DNA of 36,610 bases from Zygnema cylindricum. Taxonomy: Eukaryota; Streptophyta; Zygnematophyceae; Zygnematales; Zygnemataceae. This document shows positions 1 to 23,124 of this stretch, in pieces. Both the position numbers and the translations under genes were made by a program. The notes under the pieces are model-generated. The model saw only the letters and a program-made list of their open reading frames with translations. It did not search any database and was not told where the DNA came from. Each line of letters opens with the position of its first letter. The first letter of the stretch is position 1. The stretch spans positions 1 to 36,610 of the forward strand of contig JBBHKE010002182.1 in the NCBI GenBank assembly GCA_037447655.1. The letters run 5' to 3'.

Positions 1-2741
1 TTTTAAAGATAAGGTTGAAGATGACGTTTTTTGTCGTCGAAGTGGGTCGAAGAACACAAGACGACAAGATGTAGTACATTTTAAATTCGATGATGACGCA
101 AAATGTACTTCTCTTTTTTTCTATTTTCTTGTACGGTTGAAGCTTACGCGGTACGGCTCTAAGTTTTACAGGAAAACGACAGAAAAAAACCCTTACTTAT
201 GCACATAGAGACGCACCCTAACACATGAAAAATATATCCCGTACAATAAGGTACACATTGGAGGAGGTCCACCCAACCCCGCCAAATGTTACAGACGACA
301 TCATGTCTGATCGCCAACTGGTGGGAAGTACATAAATTCTACATCGGTTGGCCACGTGCCATCGCGCCGGTATTATTTATTTTAACGTGGACAGACCGTC
401 GACGGGCGAACCGAACAGACGTATTTGGTGCCAAAGGCTGTTTTCTTTTCCATCACTGGTTCCTGCGGCGTGCTGCCTGCTGTCCTGGTGGCTGTAGCAT
501 AATAACTTATATTTGCACACATCAAAAATAATCCTTAGCACCAAAAAGTCGGTTCAGTTCGTTGATTAACGTAAATAGAAATATAAACTTTGTTTCAAAA
601 CTTGCAATGGAAAAATTATCAGGGCACAACGGGGTTTAAAAACGAATAACATTTTAAAGACTACAAGATTGAACAGACAATGGGCGGAGTCTAAAAGAAT
701 AAACAAAAAAGACAACGCTAACCACAATAATTATCTACTTGAATGGCTACTGAAGATGACTACCAACAAAGAGAATAGATCTTCGTAAGATAACCCCCCA
801 TAACCTTCACAAGCTAAGGAAAACAACCTGCAAAATTCGTGCATGTTGATCGGATTTTATGGAGGGAAATCTAAAAGGCCCCATTTGTTATTTGTCAACG
901 TGCTTTGAAATAAGAGGGTCACGGTTTGATCTCGCTAACGGGAACCCGAAACACGTTAATTATGGAAAATAGCTAGAAGGCTCTTTGGGGGAAACCTCGG
1001 AAGTCTGAATTCATGATATCTTTGAGAAGGCAACAAAGGACTTATACAGAGATGCAAAGAATTCCGCTCGGAATGGGACAAAGTTGATCCACGAGTCTTA
1101 ATGATCGTAATATCGTTCTTTTGAAGTGGTTGTATCACGAGTCGTCGTAAGTGTATGGAATATCCCACGTCAAGAAACGGGAGTCTTGTTCGCATCGGTG
1201 AGGACTACATCCCAGCACTTAGAAGGAAAATCATCCAAACTTGGGGGTTGTGAGTAATATTGAATTAAACGAAAAGTGAACATGTGAGAAAACTTCGGTT
1301 TGATTAAATACCTCGCTTATACGTTAATAATTTTGATTGCGTCTCGTACCACATGACGTGTAAAATTATGTTTTATTTGTTGTGAGCGTCGATGGAATAT
1401 AATCATTTCGAAATTTACTTGCAAACATAATGTGATCTCTCTAAACATGATGGTTGAGACATAACCCAAAGGCGAATGTTAAAGTATGTTTTAAATGTCT
1501 AACAACTAAACCCATTATCGTAACAAATCGTGTGGCTTGTATCTATACACAAGCACACAACCCCGAACACAAACTTTTACGAACACGCAATTAAGCGAAC
1601 GATTGGTAGTTGCTCTATTGTGCATTGTTATATACGAAAATTGTTGTCGAAAATGAAAGATGGAAAAAGTGGGACATGATTTTGGTTGTCTGACAAAAGT
1701 AGTGCACGTGTCGAACGAGTAACCTTATGAAACAGTGATAAAACTTCATCAATTTAATATATGACTTTGGTTAAATTAGAGACGTTATCAATTATGAAAC
1801 GAGGCATGTGGGTAAGTGCCTCAACCACCCAAAATATTTGTTGGCGCAATGTTGATTACGAGAACCAAACATAATATTCAGCTGGAAACTTGGAGACTAA
1901 CTTGTTAACGAGTGAACTCTCTTTTCGGTTGATGATTAATCGAGTACCCTAATGGATGGTGCAACGCAATATAGATACGATCATAACATTCTTGAAGGTT
2001 AAACAAAATTAATGGTGTTGATAGAAAAATCGACAAGATGAAGGTGTTGCAGGCAAAAGAATTTGTCGTGATTGCAAACGCACTTGATAGCCCAAAAGCC
2101 TAGGAATGTATTAACACAACGAAATGTCGTCTAACAACATGTCCCAAAACTATTGAAATTAAGAAGGAATTAATTATCACGGGGCAACCTAAAGTTGGAG
2201 TACTACTTTTTTAAAAAGCGACATGGAAACAAAGATGGAGGGCGTGTCAAATGGCGAATTACGTGTGCATTGAACCATACATATAGATTTTTTATTCGAT
2301 AATCCAACTTCACAAAGTTTTACCAAGTTGTTAAAGAGTCGTGTAGACTAAAAAAAGCGACAGCCGTGGTATGGTTGGCCATGTGCTCAACCGTAGATTT
2401 TTTGTGTACTTCGGTATCTCCGCGTTTGTTGGTGTTAGCAACCGTCGATATAATCCGAATATTTTCGCTGGGGTGGGCCGGACACCCCTCACGACGCATC
2501 AAACTTTGTTAATGTGTAGCTTACTACGTCCTAATGTCCACATAGCACTTTAGAGTGTCCACACCTTGCCATTTTGGGATGCAGTTTATTATATCTCCAA
2601 TTACTTTTTTGGCATTTGAAAACTTTTTGTAATGCTGTTGAAGGTATTTGTTGACTTTAAAACTGTTAAATAAATGCACAACTTAGTTCTAAAGAAATCT
2701 GAAGTGTGCACGGAGAACAAGCACAGAAAAAAAATCCTCAC
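1..2741. other. Non-coding left flank, CpG-rich
   Basis: I find no gene that I can support in this stretch. All open frames are short (about 80 codons or fewer) and match no family I know. No run of plausible exons with splice sites could be joined. Up to about position 2540 the sequence is less T-rich than the gene introns, and CpG is more frequent than GpC by hand count. After about 2540 it returns to ordinary AT-rich sequence. It could be an upstream regulatory region, old transposon debris or part of a neighbouring gene's introns. Confidence 0.4.
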
Positions 2742-3370
2742 AATAGGACCAAATGGCAATGGCAATGGGATTTCAAACCTGTTCATAACCGAATCAGGTA
2801 TAGCGTCGTATGCTCTACGCTAAGAGAAGGTGCTCGGAAGCTGCTACTCATGTTCGCCTTCGCGGAAAAGACCAAAGTTTCTGTAGCAATTTTGATTTTT
2901 GAAATATGCGTAAATAGTTGTAAGCACTATACTATGTTCATGCAAACAATACGCGTATAATAATCGAAAAATACTTAAAAAAACATTCAATATTGATACC
3001 GGATTTACCATTTCTTTTAGCTTTCTCAACAGTTTTCGTACATTTGACTATGAAAAAGTACACGTGACGACTTCTACATCTTCTATACGTTGTCGTGGCC
3101 AGTGTTTTTTGAAGCTTTCGACAACTGACCTAATTTTAGTAATTTTCTCTTTCAAAACTGACGTTTTGTCGGAGTTGATGATTTCACTCTACAGCAAGAG
3201 TCATTCAACTTAATCAATTATTATTTTTTGATTAAAGTTTTTCTCTGTCGTGCAAAATTTATCTACTCGCTGAGGAAAATTATTTTTTCCGAACTGAGTC
3301 TAATACAAATTTGAACGTTTCTGGGAGAAGAAAACAAGGGAGGGAATTTTTTTTTGTTGACAAGACAAAA
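2742..3370 (+). promoter_or_regulatory. Probable promoter and 5' UTR of UBP6 copy 1
   Basis: About 630 bases upstream of the start exon are included in the duplication, so each copy carries its own candidate promoter. Just before the ATG both copies keep a purine-rich stretch (GGGAGAAGAAAACAAGGGAG), which resembles a leader sequence. No convincing TATA box was found. Promoter function is inferred only from position and from conservation between the copies. Confidence 0.4.
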
Positions 3371-4257
3371 ATGGTTATAGGTCAGTAACATCTTGCTTTC
3401 TTTTCGATCTACACGTAGTTAATCATGGTTAAATCAGGGTGTAAACCTGGTTATATTTGACGCCTCTTTGTCATTTTGTACAAACTCAGGATTCACATTT
3501 TGTATCTACAGTATACTTGCAGGAGTGGTATTAAAATAAGCTACTAGATGATGTATCACTTTTGACTGTTTTTTTGGTATCTGTCTTTGATTTCAAGAAC
3601 AGTCAATTAAAAGAAATATGTCTTTATCAACATATCTTTGAATATCAAACTGTACGGAATTTTGGTCGAAACCAATTTAACTTGCCCTGTCAAATCCATT
3701 TAAGTTTTCAACTATTCCATATTACACTTATTGCACTATTTTCAAGACTTCAAGTACTATTTTTGATATTTAGATAGAGGTCACCTTTTTTTTTGTTCAG
3801 GATAAAATCACTATATTTTGATATCTTTTTGGAGAATACATTCCCTAATTACCCATCTCTCAGTTGAAAATTGGTTTTGTTTGTTTTTATTGTATTGACT
3901 TTTAGCTGTTTAATTCATTCATATTAGTTTCCATTCTTTTGACGTCGGATATGCATTGTTTTCTTTGTCTCTTTAGCACCACAAACAATAAAATAAAAGT
4001 ATTTCTCTGTTAGTTCAAAAGTGCGTATATGTGTGGAAATTTTTATTTGGTCTTCCATGTATTACGTGCTATACTGGTTTGTTGCTGATAGTAAGCACAT
4101 AGTATGGGGTGACCGCATGCGTTTCCATACCTTTCCGCACATTAAAACGATGATTTCTTTGTTATTCAACATACACGGTCAACAGTAAAGGTTCCTGAAT
4201 ACTGATATAAAGCTCTCATTGTCATGTAAGAATTTAATAAAAGAAATATTGATAGAA

Positions 4258-4424
4258 GGCTCCTGGTTATTATTATACGCTTTTGAGTATTAATTTAAGG
4301 CTCCTGAGTATTAATTTAAGGCTCCTGAATATTGATACAAGGCTCCTGAATTTTTATATAAGGCTCCTTAGAATCAATATACCGCTCCTGAATCCAAGTA
4401 TAAGGCTACTGAGTATGAATTTAG
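4258..4424 (+). repeat. 21-bp tandem repeat in intron 1, copy 1
   Basis: About seven degenerate units built on GGCTCCTGAGTATTAATTTA. The corresponding array in copy 2 (8934-9110) is longer by part of a unit, so the array changed length after the duplication. Confidence 0.85.
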
Positions 4425-4461
4425 TTTGGAAGTTGATCCAATGTGCTGCCCTGATGTAGAC

Positions 4462-4579
4462 TTTATTTTTTGCTTGACATTTTCTATTATTTACTTTTTT
4501 TTGATGGACATTTCATATTGTTTCCTATTTTTTGAGGGACATTTCATATTGTTTCTTATTTTTTGATGGATATTTGCAG
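4462..4579 (+). repeat. 31-bp tandem repeat ending at the exon 2 acceptor, copy 1
   Basis: Nearly four units of about 31 bases, with core TTTTTTGATGGACATTTCAT, run directly into the TTTGCAG acceptor of exon 2. The last unit is cut short by the splice site. The T-rich part of each unit may supply the polypyrimidine tract. Confidence 0.8.
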
Positions 4580-4821
4580 TCAGTGTCAAGTGGCAAAAGG
4601 AGACTTTCAAGGATGTGGAGATTGACACTAGTCAACCGCCTGTCGTTTTCAAGGGTCAACTATATGCCCTGACTGGAGTACCTCCTGATCGACAAAAAGT
4701 AATGGTCAAGGGCGGAATGCTACAGGTTTTTACTGTTTCCCCTTATCCATTTCTTTGGTCAATGTGTGTTGTTGTTTATTCTGCGATTCTATTTTGTAAG
4801 AACAAAAAGTGCTTTTGTATC

Positions 4822-5052
4822 TTGAACTATTGTTTTTATGGGAGTTTTGTCACTTTACTTTGAGAGAAGAATAAGCCCTTTTTTATATTTTGAACTATCG
4901 ATTTGTGTCGAGGTTTAGTGACATGTATTTTTGTAAGAAAACATCTTGAACTGTCAATTTATATCGGGGTTCTGTTACTTTATTTTTAAAGAACAATAAG
5001 CCCTTTTCTATAGAATGAACTATTAATTAGTATCGGGGTTCAGTGACATGCT
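4822..5052 (+). repeat. Degenerate minisatellite of about 60 bp in intron 2, copy 1
   Basis: Four diverged units, each with TGAACTRTNRATTTRTATCG-like and AATAAGCCC blocks, lie in intron 2. The same array is present in copy 2 at about 9490-9720, where the first unit has a deletion. Confidence 0.65.
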
Positions 5053-6151
5053 ACCTCTTTTGATTTGCAAGTGATGTCTCATTGCTTTTGGAAATTATAG
5101 AGGTTGCAACATAATGCATTTTAACTACTGGTGTCAAGATGTCCTTGCCTATAGCCTTTCAATCTTTTTGAAAAGCTTGTGACTGATTTGTTCAATTCTA
5201 GAGAAATTGTTTTCCCTCAAGTAGTTGAGCAGTTTAGAAGTACAGTAAAGTGAAAAAACGTCTTGAACTACATTCAAGTAATGTAGGAGGCAGTGTCCCT
5301 GCTTCTCTCGTTGCCCTTACAACCTGCTTGTTTTCGCCTTTCTGCAGGATGATGGCGATTGGAGTACGTATGCAGTTAAGGAGGTAAGCTTGTCAGTTTT
5401 GCAATATTGCAAAAGGCATATATAGGAGCCTTGTCTAGGTTTGGTTGTCCTTTACTGTATTTGATCTCATTTTGTTTTCTTTTTTTTTTTAAACTGGCCG
5501 AGATGCCTCCGGTTAGATTGCATAAAGAGCACAGACAAGGTTTTTGCACAGGGTTTTTGGACAGAGTGTTTAAACAGGGATTTGTGCAGTTGTAAACAGT
5601 TATTCACATGCGAATGTATTTTTTGTTACATGTGATTTTTCAGGGCCAGCGTCTTATGATGATGGGAACAGCTGACGCTGTCCCTACAGCCCCGCAAGCT
5701 TCTCCTGTTTTTGTAGAAGACTTGCCAGAAGAAGATCAGGATGGTGCAGCCACAGTAAGTCACAGCAGGGGCCACACTTTTAAACGTTACAAACAGGAAA
5801 TTGACTATCTTCCTCTAGTCAGTTTGCATATTGTCGCTGTTTAGTTTGTTAATTTGCTCGCATTCATTTGACGTTTTTGAAGCCAGTTGTATATGCGGGC
5901 TGTGAATGTCCTCACTGGTGTCTTTGGGATCAGAAGTTAGTAAGAACAACATAGCTTTAATGTACGACGAGGTATGGAAACACTATATGTGTTTATCCCA
6001 CACTTTTGCGTGTTATGTGCGAAAAACCAGTATAATATTTGGTCACCAGATATAGCATTTCTACGTGTTTTTTTTGTTTTTTGAACTATGTTAACAAATC
6101 TGAACATGATTTTCTTGCAGTCTGTGTCCTTTTTTAGATTCCAATTATCTT

Positions 6152-6907
6152 AGAATGTTGCGATAACGATAATTATTGGCGATAACTGTACGGACCGTAC
6201 AGATAAATGTACGGTATGTACACTCAACTGTACGTCATATTCTCCGGACGTGTACAAGCATAGAAAGTACTGTAGCCGCCATGAAATCTGTACGATTTTG
6301 ATACGGATCCAGTAAAAACGATGTACCTTTCACATCCACGCCATGGCTTTGTCCCTTAATTCCTTGAGATCCACTAGGGACTTGCCACGTGTCAATCTGT
6401 CGGCTTTTTTGGCAAAAGCTGCCAAAAGAGCCATTCAGGGATGCCGGCGCTCACGCTGGCCCGTCCGTTCGTGTTTTCTCATTCCAAGTCGTCTGTTCGA
6501 TTCCAACGGCGCGCAGAATGTTATTTTGCGTCCGTTGTACTTTTGTGTCCGCCGTCCTTTTCCAGTTCCATGTTCACCAGTTTTTTAGTAGATTTCCGTA
6601 CGTCGCCGTAAAATTTTTGTTCAGTTAACCGGCCAACGTTTATGGGCAGCGTTTACCGTAATAAATTGCAGTTACACTGTAACAGAACAAATTTTTATAC
6701 GTGGCATGCCACGCTATATAAAATCAATAAAATAATACAGTTTGTTATAAAGTACTATTGTACGCATACTATATATTTTTCTAAGTTATCGCCGATATGG
6801 AATTTGTTGGTCCCAGACCGATATATCTGAAGCTCTGACCGTTCGATAACCGATAACTATCGGTATCGGTGTTATCGCGATAAGTTTTTTACCGATACAC
6901 AACACTA
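6152..6907. mobile_element. Palindrome-rich non-autonomous DNA element at the duplication junction
   Basis: About 750 bases sit exactly between duplication copies 1 and 2. The left end reads ATGTTGCGATAACGAT and the right end, reverse-complemented, reads TAGTGTTGTGTATCGG; both then run into CGATAAC-rich sequence. These look like imperfect terminal inverted repeats. The interior has many CCGTAC/GTACGG motifs and no transposase-like frame. No target-site duplication can be read, because each flank is a native end of the duplicated block. The left boundary is uncertain by about 10 bases, since TAGAATGTTGC also occurs in uninterrupted intron 4 at 10818-10828. A hAT-like MITE is my best guess. Confidence 0.6.
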
Positions 6908-7137
6908 CATAATAGGTCCAAATGGAAATGGCAATGGGAGTTCAAACCTGTTAATAACCGAATCAGGTCTAGCGTCGTATGCTCTACGCTAAGAGAATGT
7001 GCTCGGAAGCTGCCACTCGCGTTCGCCTTCGCGGAAAAGACCAATGTTTCTGTAGCAATTTTGAAATATGCGTAAATAGGTGTAAACACTATACTATGTT
7101 TAATCCAAACTATACGCATATAATTATTGAGAAAAAG

Positions 7138-7620
7138 CATAGTTGTTCACGGCGTTTAGTGCGAACGATTTAATCGCGACGAATTATACGTAACAAACGC
7201 ATTGAACCTTTTGAAAAAATCGTAAAAATAGTTAATGAATTTTCGTCCGTACTATTCCGTTCATGTAAACAAAAATAAATTTCACATATACCGCAGTTTG
7301 TACCATTTTCGTACATTTTCCGTATCTTTTCGTAATAGTCCGTACATTTTTGGTACAATTCCGTACATTCCCTTAAAATTCCTGTTCAGTTTACCGGACA
7401 GAAAGTACTACGAAGTTCAACGTATCTTTTCGTCAAATTTCGTACATTTACCGTACAAAACCGTACAGATATCGTAAAATACCGTACAGTTTCCGTGAAT
7501 TTAGCCGTTCAGTTTACCGGACAGAAAGTACATCGCGTTTTTTTCCGATTTATTCAAAAGTCACGAATTATACGTTTTAATCGGAAAAAAGGAAAAAATC
7601 GCGAGATTTGAACAACTATG
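7138..7620. mobile_element. hAT-like MITE, 483 bp, with 8-bp target-site duplication
   Basis: The element has perfect 12-base terminal inverted repeats: CATAGTTGTTCA at 7138 and its complement ending at 7620. It is flanked by the direct repeat AGAAAAAG at 7130-7137 and 7621-7628. Copy 1 of the surrounding duplication lacks it and shows an empty site near 2970. It therefore inserted after the duplication, or was lost from copy 1. The interior has many CCGTACA motifs, and GTTCAGTTTACCGGACAG occurs twice about 120 bases apart. There is no coding capacity. The 8-base target duplication is typical of hAT elements. It lies about 410 bases upstream of the UBP6 start codon. Confidence 0.88.
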
Positions 7621-8033
7621 AGAAAAAGTGAAAAACCATTCAATATGCATATTATACGGATTTACCATTTTTTGTAGCTTTCTTAACTGTTTTTGTACAT
7701 TTGACTATGAAAAAGTACACGTGACGACTTCTACATCTTCTATACGTTGTCGTGGCTAATGTATTATTTGAAGCATTCGACAACTGACCTAATTTAAGTA
7801 ATTTTTCTCTCTTTCAAAACTGACGTTTTGTCGGAGTTGAGATGAGTTCACAGTACAGCAAAAGTTATACAACTTAATCCATTATTATTTTTTTATTAAA
7901 TTTGTTTTCGGTCGCGCAAAATTTATCTACTTGCTGAGGATTTTTTTCTTTTTTGAACCGAGTCTAATACAAATCTGAACGTTTCTGGGAGAAGAAAACA
8001 AGGGAGGGAATTTTTGTTGTTGACAAGACAAAA

Positions 8034-20838
<12,805 letters not shown>

Positions 20839-21579
20839 TTGATTTCACAAAAATTGGTAAAAGTCGTAATTTAGACAGCACATTAGCTGACTTTTTCATG
20901 TCAGATTTTATCAGTTTTTTCTGGAAAAGGAGAATTTTTCTAAATTGGTTTTTGATCTTGCAGCATACGTTAGGACGTAAAATTGAACAAATGGGACAAA
21001 GTTAATATTTTTGTTTATAGTGTGACGTGCAAACTTTTTGGTTCAAGTAGTTGAACGTTTTTTTTTTTGTGCTTTTAAGTGTTGTGTGGCTATGTTTTTG
21101 GATGTCGTACTTTTTTTGGACAGTAGTATTTTTACTTGTTGGTTTGGGTTGATGATAGGTCTGGGTCTCATTAAAGGATTTTGGTGAAGGATTTTGGTAA
21201 GGGATTTTGATATTGTTTTTTGTGAAATTGTTTGGACCAGGGATCACAAATTAGTGTTGATAACAGTAGCTATACCAAGGATCACTAGTGTGAATAACTC
21301 TAATATTTGTCCTGGTTACTTTGCCCTCTGGATACAAAATGCCGTGATGCATACTGATTGTTAATTTAACACATTCAGTTAGCAATTATGCGATGGGGAA
21401 TAAAATTGTTAACTTAGTTGTGACAATAATTAATTTGATAATGCTAATAATGATCCATGGTGTTATTAAGTGGACCATAATGTGCTATTTAGCAAACTAT
21501 AACCTTGTGCTTTTTTTAGTTATTTTTTTATAAATGGTGAAGGTTAATAAATCACTGACTATGGTAACGATGAGCAATC
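20839..21579. other. Region 3' of UBP6: UTR and intergenic
   Basis: The sequence directly after the stop codon is probably 3' UTR; I could not place a poly(A) site. From about 21235 to 21500 there are short motifs resembling the MITEs above (GTGAATAACTCTAATAT, TTAAGTGGACCATAATG), perhaps a decayed third relative. No gene seen. Confidence 0.5.
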
Positions 21580-22285
21580 TGGCTTGAAACATTCAGACAT
21601 TTTTTTCACTTCTGATGATTAAAGGACAACGTTTATCATTAAGAAATGCTTTTAGTGTGTGTGTGTTTTAATGGAAGCAGCCATGTCTTCTGCTTCATTG
21701 GGAATTCGTAAAATTCATCGTATGCAATTTTGGACGATGCAGAACTGCATAGAATTGTTAACTCATAAGCTGATAGCTTGACATTGATTTTATTAGCAGA
21801 AGTGAGAACTAATTTATTTTAGTGCATGGAAAATACGGCATTCACATGGAGGAAATAACAATGGAGGTAAAAAAAAACAGAAGATTTTACATCTTCCCTG
21901 ACATCTTGGTTGGTCCTCTGTGACTACGCGTTACATTATTTATCTGATGGGATGTCAAATGTAAAATATGATATAATACGTTTTGACCTTTCCGTATGCA
22001 AAATGGGCCGTTAACGAGAGCCGGTTGACAAAAGGTTTTCCTCCATTTGGCTTGAAAAGGACAGAAAAGTTAAGAAATAAGGTTGGGGAACAATGAGGAC
22101 TTGAGCAAGAATGATATCACTGTACAAATAAATAACACACTTGCCATATAAAATGTAAAATACCAAACCCTTCTGTTTGAAAATTGACTGGCTTTGATTC
22201 TACATGGTTCGGTTTTAAGAGCTTTCTGAATTGAACTAGACAGGAAATATATTATACTGTTGACTTGCTTTAGAGACCAATCTGC
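21580..22285 (+). repeat. Long dispersed direct repeat, left copy
   Basis: About 0.7 kb that matches 27181-28007 in the same orientation, roughly 75-80% identical by eye. Shared blocks include TGAAACATTCAGA, TGCAGAACTGCATAGAATTG, GGCATTCACATGGAGGA, TTGACCTTTCCGTAT and ATATCACTGTACAAATAAAT. No coding frame is evident. It could be an old transposable element or half of an old duplication. The two copies bracket the cupin gene. Confidence 0.85.
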
Positions 22286-23124
22286 CGTTGGATTACCTTG
22301 AGGACTTGGTTTTATATCGACATATAAACAAATACCACTTTAATTGGATTTATTTATCACTATTTGGAAAGGAGAACCGTACATGCAAGTGTCTATTAGG
22401 GTTCAACGTTTTTTTCGCCACACAAACATATTTTCCCCGTGCACACTTGTCGAATTGTTAACCCGACAGTTACGATTCAATGGTGAGGTCCCCAGCTTCC
22501 GATTGGTAGTCTCCAAACGAAAATCAAACACGTGTGCATAGAGAAGTTTTAATCGGTGGAAAAACATGTAGACTAGTAACGATATATGGTGAGAGTGTTT
22601 AGTAGGATGTTGAAATAACATTTTGTAAAACAACGCTTTGAATTGTATACGTATTGAATGGAAAATCCCTAAAATTCTCAATTCTGACAAAAATCAAGTA
22701 GGGATATCGGACGTATTGGGCTTTAGCAAATTAAAACTTAAAACGGGCGGTTGTGGCTCAAGCTTGGGATCTCTCAATGCATTAACCAGTAATATCGAGA
22801 AATGCATATCAAAAGAAAAAATACATATCGACGGCTTTTGCCAACTTTCCGTAGGCTGCTTCTGTGCATGAGAGCCATGTGACATTCTTCCCTCGCTGGA
22901 TGTTTGAAAAGTCCACGAATAAGCGCAGCGTCAGCACGATCTTAGCCGTTCGTTTGAGCATTGAGATTTCCGCCGTTTCTTCTCAGATAACTACATAGAC
23001 CCTCAAGAGAGAGGCTTTTGTCAGGAGAGTTTTGAAGGCAGAGTATTCCTTGACAGTAGAATCTCCAGAAAAGTTGCCTATTTTGTTGCTAAGAGTTTTG
23101 AAGATTGAGACTGCTGGTGGCGCC
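22286..23124 (+). promoter_or_regulatory. 5' flank and leader of the bicupin gene
   Basis: About 840 bases without a convincing gene lie between the direct repeat and the cupin start codon. CpG is frequent, as might be expected of an active promoter. The region holds ACACGTGT at 22528-22535, a perfect G-box/ABRE-type palindrome, and CATGCA at 22382-22387, an RY-type core. In seed plants such elements recruit bZIP and B3 factors at storage-protein promoters. Their use here is inferred, and short motifs arise by chance. Confidence 0.4.
22528..22535. promoter_or_regulatory. G-box (ACACGTGT)
   Basis: A perfect 8-base palindrome with the CACGTG core, 590 bases upstream of the cupin ATG. bZIP or bHLH binding is plausible from the core alone. 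Confidence 0.4.

Larger units (their letters stand above)
3371..5844 (+). pseudogene. Truncated UBP6 copy: stand-alone ubiquitin-like domain
   Basis: This is a 5' partial copy of the UBP6-type deubiquitinase. Exons are 3371-3380 (ATG GTT ATA G), 4580-4725, 5348-5383 and 5644-5754, all with GT-AG borders and correct phase. Together they encode 101 residues: a UBL domain starting MVIVSVKWQ, containing LTGVPPDRQK and MVKGG, then the linker to FVEDLPEE. The peptidase exons are missing because the copy breaks off in intron 4 at about 6161. Reading through intron 4 gives 29 more residues to a stop at 5842-5844, hence a 130-residue product. Its exon sequence differs from copy 2 at four bases: two silent, plus Ser/Ala and Ala/Thr in exon 4. 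In UBP6/USP14 proteins the UBL docks on the proteasome, so a free UBL could compete with full-length enzyme; that is inference. Exon 4 ends in phase 0, so it could also splice to exon 5 of the full gene and act as an alternative 5' end. Confidence 0.75.
2742..6161 (+). repeat. Tandem segmental duplication, copy 1 of the UBP6 5' region
   Basis: This 3.4 kb block matches 6911-10828 in the same orientation. The match begins at the shared AATAGG(A/T)CCAAATGG and ends at TAGAATGTTGC in intron 4 of the UBP6-type gene. Both copies hold the 5' flank, the 10-base start exon, exons 2-4 and the introns between. The copies differ by a few percent in introns but only at 4 of 303 exon bases. Copy 1 lacks the 483 bp insertion found in copy 2. 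Confidence 0.93.

Noticed and set aside
1015-1250. Frame around IFEKATKDLYRDAK looks faintly like a plant tnp2-type transposase
   Set aside because: Two stops follow within 30 codons, no second conserved block could be found, and the resemblance is only to a loose composition pattern.
1-2540. Idea that this block is written backwards (reversed without complement)
   Set aside because: CpG exceeds GpC, as a reversed CpG-poor sequence would show, but TpG/GpT and CpA/ApC counts are mixed. The cupin 5' flank also shows CpG excess, so ordinary regulatory DNA explains it as well.
6430-6515. GTTCGATTCC resembling a tRNA T-loop
   Set aside because: The flanking bases do not form a five-pair T stem and no anticodon or acceptor arms can be drawn.
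23032-23124. Upstream in-frame ATG for the cupin gene (MKAEYSL...)
   Set aside because: It would bury the signal peptide 31 residues inside the protein; the ATG at 23125 has a better context and starts the signal peptide directly.
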